From an uncultured Aquimarina sp. (GTDB lineage: Bacteria > Bacteroidota > Bacteroidia > Flavobacteriales > Flavobacteriaceae), in contig CANMSL010000012.1 in assembly GCA_947500505.1 (NCBI GenBank), positions 62,001 to 126,000 of the forward strand: a stretch of DNA of 64,000 nucleotides, in the 5' to 3' direction. The notes under the pieces were generated by a model. That model worked only from the letters and a program-made list of their open reading frames with translations. It ran no database searches and had not been told where the DNA came from. Of this stretch, positions 59,385 to 64,000 are shown piece by piece. Every line of letters starts with the position of its first letter. The first letter of the stretch is position 1. The position numbers and the translations under genes were made by a program.

Positions 59385-62135
59385 TTAAAAATGAATTTTT
59401 ATTCTGGTTGCTTGCTCTAGTGATATGTTTGGATCCTCATCTTTCAATGATTTTACAAATTCAGGCGTAACATTATGAATTTTAAGACTCATAGCTTGAT
59501 CCGCTGTAATATTGGTATATCCTAAATCTTCAAAAGGTTTCACAAATTTGGGAGTTACATTATTGATTTTAAAAGAGATCATATCATCCATAGGTAGGTT
59601 ACCAAATTTTGTTTTCTTAAATTCTTTAATATATTCCGGTGATACATTATGGATTTTTAGCGACATCAGGTCATCGATGTCCAGGTTGTTATATCCAATT
59701 TTTACATACTCCGCAGCAGCATCCGGAGATACATTATGAATTTTTAAAGACATCGCTTCTTCTAAAGAAATATTCTTATAACCAGCTTTCTTGAAGGTCT
59801 CTATAAATTCCGGACTTACGTTGTGAATTTTTAACCCTACTACCTTATCCAAAGGAATATTTTTATATCCTGCTTGATGATATCTTTTTATAAAATCCGG
59901 TGTTACGTTATGAATTTTAAGAGAAATAATATCGTCTACGGATGCATTTTCATAACCGAGTGCTTTAAATTGTTTTATAAAATCACCAGGTGTTTGTTGC
60001 ACATCTTGATATCCTTTGCCGGAACTACTTGTAGAACTTGATTGACCATTAGTCGTACCAATTTTTACCTGTGCTGGAGATATATTGTGAATCTTTAATT
60101 TAATCGCTTCTTTTAAGGAAATATTGGTCTGCCCGGATTTTTTATAAGACTGTATGAGATCCGCTGTGACATTATGGATTTTTAGATCTTTTGCTTCTTT
60201 TAAAGAGATATTGGGATACCCTATCTTTTTAAAACTACTAATAAATGCAGGCGTGATATTATGAATTTTTAAGTTTTTAGCCTCTTTTAACGTAATATTT
60301 TTATAACCAGCATCCTTATAAGATTGAACAAATTGCGGTGTCACATTATGGATCTTTAAATTCTGTGCTTCTTTTGCAGAGATATTCGTATATCCTTCTT
60401 TTTTAAAGTCTGCAATAAAATCAGGAGAAACATTATGGATTTTCAATTTCATATAATCGTTCAGTGACATCTTTTTATATCCATTATCATTATATGTTTT
60501 AATGAATTCTGGTGATAGGTTATGAATTTTTGCTTTAGTAATCTCTTTTAATGTTGTCTTTTGACCATTCACCTTATTGATAAACTTTATATAAGAAACA
60601 TCTACATCGAATAAATTTAGTTTACTTACTTCCTTCATTGTATAGTCATTATATCCTAATTTTGAGAGTTCATTTCTGTAAATTTTTAATTTCTCTAGGG
60701 GAAGTCCTTTGTGTATAATATCTTCAAAATCATCTTGACTTAGCGAAAGGTTTTCTTTCTTTAGATATGCTAAATAGGTATTGTCAAAATCGGTAAGAAA
60801 ACAGTGAACAAGCTCCTCGTTATCGGCTGTAAATCCTTGCTTGGATAATGCATTATTGAAACTTACATTTGGAGTAAAAGTGTATCTTCCGTCTCCGATT
60901 CCATTTTTAAATTCGCCAATGTACACCATAGTTCCAGCATCTTTGGTGACTTCCAATTTTTGTTTATTACCAGCAGGAAATTTAGCAAAGAAAGAAGGAT
61001 CATAACATCGGGTTATAGACCAATAACTTCGTTTTAGAGGTTCTGCACTTCTGTACATAATACATAGTTTTCCTCCACCAACTTCGGCATCCCAAACACC
61101 TTTAGTGAAGTCATTTTTAAATTTAGACTCTTTAAAATGCTCATCCGTTGGAGCTTCTAATTCATTGGAATACGCTTCATCAATTTCAGCGATTGGTGGA
61201 TTAATACTAACCGGATTGAATGATAATACGGTTACGGCCAGTAAGGGAATAATGATTAGGTATTTCCATCCTGATTTTGCAGTCGATTTTTTAGAATTCA
61301 TCATAATTATTCGTTTTTTGAGAAATGATTGATTGTAACTTGTTGCCAAACCTGTAGGCATATCTGGGGTTGATACTTTTAATAAATTCATTTGATACAC
61401 TTCTTTATCTTCACCTTTAGTAAGCATACCGCTATCTGTGAGATATTCGAGATTATTATCAATAGCTTTTCGATATAACCATGCAAAAGGATTAAACCAT
61501 TGTACGGTTACTAATAATTCTACCAACAACATATCTAAGCTATGTTTACCGGTAATATGCATTTGTTCATGCTTTAGGATCTGTAAATATGTATCTGGAT
61601 TATATTGATTAGGATTTATAAAAATTCTATTCCAAAAAGAGTAAGGCGCATGGTTGGTATCAGTTTCTACTATTTTATAGGTATCCACTTCCATACTTGG
61701 ATACCGCACCATTCTGTATACTAATACCGCTAGCTGAATTAAAAAATTAACCCCAAAAGCCATTACTCCTAAAATATAGATATAAAAAACAATGGATTTC
61801 CAATCCAGAGAAATAATAGAAGAAGTGATTTTTTTTGTGCTATTTGCTGAAGTTGAAGTAATTACATTCTCTGATTCGTTATATCGAATTTCATTTTTTG
61901 TAATTGGAATTTCAGCTACTTCAATAGTTTGATTTTCAACTTTAGATTTCTGAAAAAGAGTAGTTCTAAAAGAAATGTTTTCCGGTACAGAAATAAATGG
62001 TAATGAAAATGATACAAGGATCAAGCCTAATAATACCCATCTGTTTAGGTGATAAAAAGTCTCTTTAGCAAGGAATAATCTATAAATAACATACGATAAA
62101 CCTATAAGTGCTGCACTGTAGATGATATAAGCCAT
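59385..62135 (-). CDS. BlaR1/MecR1-type M56 sensor protease with 29-residue repeat array
   Basis: This 916-residue protein has membrane helices about 1-22, 32-50, 114-140 and 291-307. The zinc protease motif HEQMH lies at 189-193 and the possible third ligand Glu in NNLEYLTD at about 230. After the last helix comes a Cys-containing domain (310-530) and then an array of 12 repeats of 29 residues, each LKIHNVSPEF...GYKNISLEEA, from residue 535 to the end. Repeat 6 carries a 30-residue insertion. In MecR1 the region after the last helix is outside the inner membrane, so the array should be periplasmic and is probably the sensor. It overlaps the stop of the BlaI-type gene by one base. Confidence 0.88.
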   Translation of the reverse strand: MAYIIYSAALIGLSYVIYRLFLAKETFYHLNRWVLLGLILVSFSLPFISVPENISFRTTLFQKSKVENQTIEVAEIPITKNEIRYNESENVITSTSANSTKKITSSIISLDWKSIVFYIYILGVMAFGVNFLIQLAVLVYRMVRYPSMEVDTYKIVETDTNHAPYSFWNRIFINPNQYNPDTYLQILKHEQMHITGKHSLDMLLVELLVTVQWFNPFAWLYRKAIDNNLEYLTDSGMLTKGEDKEVYQMNLLKVSTPDMPTGLATSYNQSFLKKRIIMMNSKKSTAKSGWKYLIIIPLLAVTVLSFNPVSINPPIAEIDEAYSNELEAPTDEHFKESKFKNDFTKGVWDAEVGGGKLCIMYRSAEPLKRSYWSITRCYDPSFFAKFPAGNKQKLEVTKDAGTMVYIGEFKNGIGDGRYTFTPNVSFNNALSKQGFTADNEELVHCFLTDFDNTYLAYLKKENLSLSQDDFEDIIHKGLPLEKLKIYRNELSKLGYNDYTMKEVSKLNLFDVDVSYIKFINKVNGQKTTLKEITKAKIHNLSPEFIKTYNDNGYKKMSLNDYMKLKIHNVSPDFIADFKKEGYTNISAKEAQNLKIHNVTPQFVQSYKDAGYKNITLKEAKNLKIHNITPAFISSFKKIGYPNISLKEAKDLKIHNVTADLIQSYKKSGQTNISLKEAIKLKIHNISPAQVKIGTTNGQSSSTSSSGKGYQDVQQTPGDFIKQFKALGYENASVDDIISLKIHNVTPDFIKRYHQAGYKNIPLDKVVGLKIHNVSPEFIETFKKAGYKNISLEEAMSLKIHNVSPDAAAEYVKIGYNNLDIDDLMSLKIHNVSPEYIKEFKKTKFGNLPMDDMISFKINNVTPKFVKPFEDLGYTNITADQAMSLKIHNVTPEFVKSLKDEDPNISLEQATRIKIHF
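59388..60533 (-). repeat. Array of about twelve 87-bp coding repeats
   Basis: The repeats encode the LKIHN...KEA units of the BlaR1-type protein. Eleven are 29 residues, one is enlarged by 30 residues, and the last is slightly shortened. The DNA copies are imperfect, so the array is old rather than freshly amplified. Confidence 0.85.
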
Positions 62136-62494
62136 TACTTATTGTTTTTAATCAGTTTAATGATTTCTTCTAATTCTTCGGTATTTATTTTTTCTTCTTT
62201 GGCAAAGAACTTTACCAAAGCCAGCGGTGAGTTATCAAAATAATTATTAACCACTTCGCCTAAAACATCTTTTTGATACTCATTTTTAGAGATCAATGGA
62301 AAGTACTGAAAACTATTACCAAATGCTTTATGACTAATAAATCCTTTTTCTTCTAAAATTTTTACAATCGTTGCAGTTGTATTATAATGAGGTTTAGGAT
62401 CTGGTAATTCTTCAATAATTTCTTTTATAAAGGCTTTCTCCAGTTTCCATAAACTCTGCATGATCTGTTCTTCTCTTTTCGCTAACTTTTGCAT
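62135..62494 (-). CDS. BlaI/MecI/CopY-type repressor
   Basis: From ATG 62494 the protein has 119 residues (MQKLAKREEQIMQSLWKLE). An ATG nine codons earlier (62521) is possible, but the shorter start matches the family opening. A winged helix-turn-helix spans about residues 1-75 (YNTTATIVKILEEKGFISHK, recognition helix and wing). It has a C-terminal dimerisation helix. From family knowledge, it represses its own operon until the BlaR1-type protease cleaves it. Three palindromes directly upstream are its probable operators. Its stop and the start of the protease gene share a base (TAATG). Confidence 0.92.
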   Translation of the reverse strand: MQKLAKREEQIMQSLWKLEKAFIKEIIEELPDPKPHYNTTATIVKILEEKGFISHKAFGNSFQYFPLISKNEYQKDVLGEVVNNYFDNSPLALVKFFAKEEKINTEELEEIIKLIKNNK

Positions 62495-62524
62495 GATCTT
62501 AAAATTTGATATAACAAACATACT

Positions 62525-62578
62525 ACTAATAAATTAGTTTTACAACTAATAAGTTAGTAGTTTAACTAATTTATTAGT
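62525..62578 (-). promoter_or_regulatory. Three-fold palindromic operator, 20-bp periodicity
   Basis: ACTAATAAATTAGT (62525-62538), ACTAATAAGTTAGT (62545-62558) and ACTAATTTATTAGT (62565-62578) are palindromic or nearly so, each beginning exactly 20 bases after the last. Sites 1 and 3 are reverse complements. They lie just upstream of the BlaI-type gene, so probable binding sites for its dimers, on about two helix turns each. Confidence 0.8.
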
Positions 62579-62704
62579 AATTTGTCCATGAAGCTCTTAT
62601 TTTAAAGTGCTTTGAAACAAATGTTAAATAATTTATAAAAGGTTTTGGACATATATAGTAGTTCGTGGATAAACTACTATTACTTGTTTTATGAGCTAGT
62701 TTAA

Positions 62705-62871
62705 CCCGGATTATGCATTGGAACTTCGTTGTGAGTGTTGAAAGTGCCATAAAATATAATATTTTCCAAGTTTTAGCATAGCATCGCTATAGTTAAACTT
62801 TAAAATGTAGTGAAACGCTGTATTATGCAGGAGTTTTGGCATGTAATAGATTTTCCAATGCATAATCCGGG
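62705..62871. mobile_element. 167-bp MITE-like element with target duplication
   Basis: The termini CCCGGATTATGCATTGGAA (62705-62723) and TTCCAATGCATAATCCGGG (62853-62871) are 19-bp perfect inverted repeats. The element is flanked by TTTAA on both sides (62700-62704 and 62872-62876), a 5-bp target duplication. It contains no gene. An IS1380-type parent would fit CC-starting ends, but this is not confirmed. Confidence 0.75.
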
Positions 62872-63032
62872 TTTAAGTGAAGAATAAGAGATCTCTGATC
62901 ATATAAGCAAACAATAATTTGATTCGAGCTAACACTTTAAAACCAGTTATCGGTTCTTGCCAATTAATTTGAATCTTTTTTATTTAGAACGTTAAATCAA
63001 AATTTAATACATAACAATCATTCATACGTCAT

Positions 63033-64000
63033 ATGAGAATTAATCCATATCTACTATCCGCAATAATTCTTGTCTTGCTTTTTCAAGCTTGTGCTACATA
63101 TCAACCTCAATCCTTACTAAAAAACCAAAAGGTACCATCGGATACTAAAAAAGTAAGTCATACCTTCTACCTAGTTGGAGGATACGGTAATCAGAATAAT
63201 AAAAAACCTATAGACGCACTAAAGAATAAGCTCTCATCAGAATTAGAGATCGCCAATAAAAACAGCACCCTTATTTTTTTAGGAGATAACATTTCTAAAA
63301 AGACCGATCAGGATAAAAAGGATTTTAAGTTGTTAGACGAGCAACTAAAATTTGCAGATAGTTTTGAAGGAGAGACTATTTTTTTACATGGTGTTAATGA
63401 GTGGAAAGACGCCGATATTGATAAAATGGAAGAATATGAGGATTATGTAGAAAGAAAAAAATCGATTGACGCTGAATTTAAAGAAAAAAATGGATGCCCT
63501 CTTGAACATATTGTAGTTGATGATCAATTAGATATGATCATAATTAATTCATACTGGTTTATAAATAATTGGGATCGTGTCAAAGAAATAAACAGGAAAT
63601 GTACAGATATTACTACACGAAGACGATTTGCAGAAGAATTAGAAGGATATATTAACGATGCGCAAGGTAAAAATGTTTTAATAGTCATGCATCATCCAAT
63701 TTTTAGTAACGGAGAATATGCAGGACACGAAAAATTTACTGAGCACTTACTGCCTTTACCGGTAGTTGGAACAATTATAGATGGTGTACAGGATTTATCA
63801 AATCTGTCTAAAAATCAATTAGATTTCCCACGATATCGGTATCTAAGAATTCTGGTAAGTGCAATCGCTAAAAAATCAGATAGAGTTACCATAGTATCAG
63901 GGCACGAAGAAAGCTTACAGTATTTAAAGGGAAATAATGTTCATCAAATTATAAGTGGCTCTTTTGGCAATGCCAAAGCAACAAAACGATCAAAAGATTT
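63033..64000 (+). CDS. Metallophosphoesterase lipoprotein, start of gene (3' end outside window)
   Basis: This gene starts at ATG 63033 (MRINPYLLSAIILVLLFQAC) with a lipobox ending at Cys20. The frame is open to the window end, at least 322 residues. Calcineurin-like phosphoesterase motifs are visible: FLVGGYGN (expected GDxG), FLGDNISKK (GDNx), MHHPIFSNG (HHP) and VSGHEESLQYL (GHxxxLQ). The second motif that normally reads GNHD is HGVNEWKD. In this group the domain is often fused to an outer-membrane barrel (BamA-like); that part would lie beyond the window. The substrate is unknown. Confidence 0.85.
   Translation, partial: MRINPYLLSAIILVLLFQACATYQPQSLLKNQKVPSDTKKVSHTFYLVGGYGNQNNKKPIDALKNKLSSELEIANKNSTLIFLGDNISKKTDQDKKDFKLLDEQLKFADSFEGETIFLHGVNEWKDADIDKMEEYEDYVERKKSIDAEFKEKNGCPLEHIVVDDQLDMIIINSYWFINNWDRVKEINRKCTDITTRRRFAEELEGYINDAQGKNVLIVMHHPIFSNGEYAGHEKFTEHLLPLPVVGTIIDGVQDLSNLSKNQLDFPRYRYLRILVSAIAKKSDRVTIVSGHEESLQYLKGNNVHQIISGSFGNAKATKRSKD

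Noticed and set aside
1..64000. tRNA, rRNA and riboswitch genes
   Set aside because: No cloverleaf with the conserved GTTCRA arm, no rRNA segment and no recognisable riboswitch core was noticed on either strand by eye.

Overview
The window is a chromosomal segment of a marine-type Flavobacteriaceae bacterium (phylum Bacteroidota); an Aquimarina-like genus is a guess. The basis is AT-rich DNA with Bacteroidota-style proteins throughout: a secreted protease with a C-terminal type IX secretion sorting domain, about 800-residue MacB/FtsX permeases in tandem, a hybrid histidine kinase fused to an AraC domain, head-GIN-domain and PorT-like barrel proteins, and short interspersed palindromes of the kind seen in flavobacterial genomes. 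No rRNA, tRNA, CRISPR array, prophage or intact insertion sequence was found.

Layout. 1-2.1 kb: end of a membrane-protein operon. 2.1-10.3 kb: an accessory region of small genes (DUF6933-like protein, small membrane protein, beta-barrels, ParD/ParE toxin-antitoxin pair, dead lipoprotein gene, NTF2-like lipoprotein, a membrane protein with a likely tetratricopeptide (TPR) motif, CPBP protease). They are separated by repeated, foldable spacers that look like a gene-cassette array. 10.9-12.1 kb: subtilisin-like lipoprotein protease. 12.3-30.2 kb: two leftward operons for an ABC export or cell-envelope system. One is HlyD adaptor, ATPase, NTF2-like protein and four permeases; the other is a fifth permease, GIN protein, ATPase and TolC. 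Both start from near-identical promoter modules with a sigma-54-like -24 element. Immediately beyond, reading rightward, lie a sigma-54 activator and its sensor kinase (30.6-33.3 kb), the likely regulators of both operons. 33.3-35.6 kb: acyl-CoA dehydrogenase/oxidase. 35.7-38.8 kb: a TonB-receptor remnant and a cluster of very small genes (cold-shock protein, AraC-type regulator, cupin, CsbD-like protein and others).

39.3-44.1 kb: a leftward four-gene operon of unrecognised proteins, one of which (110 aa) looks like a Trypsin-co-occurring domain (trypco1) protein. Because that domain is known from NTP-dependent conflict systems, this is the best candidate for an undescribed system. A hybrid sensor kinase/AraC regulator is divergent from it. 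46.5-51.2 kb: mnmE (with a short interspersed repeat inserted in frame), a secreted trypsin-like protease and a DUF4870 protein. 51.2-59.3 kb: nitrogen assimilation, with amt and glnB leftward and gltB-gltD rightward from a shared intergenic region. 59.4-62.5 kb: a BlaI/BlaR1-type regulator and protease pair whose sensor domain is an array of twelve 29-residue repeats, preceded by three palindromic operators spaced exactly 20 bp. 62.7-62.9 kb: a 167-bp MITE-like element with a 5-bp target duplication. From 63.0 kb: the start of a metallophosphoesterase lipoprotein that runs off the window.
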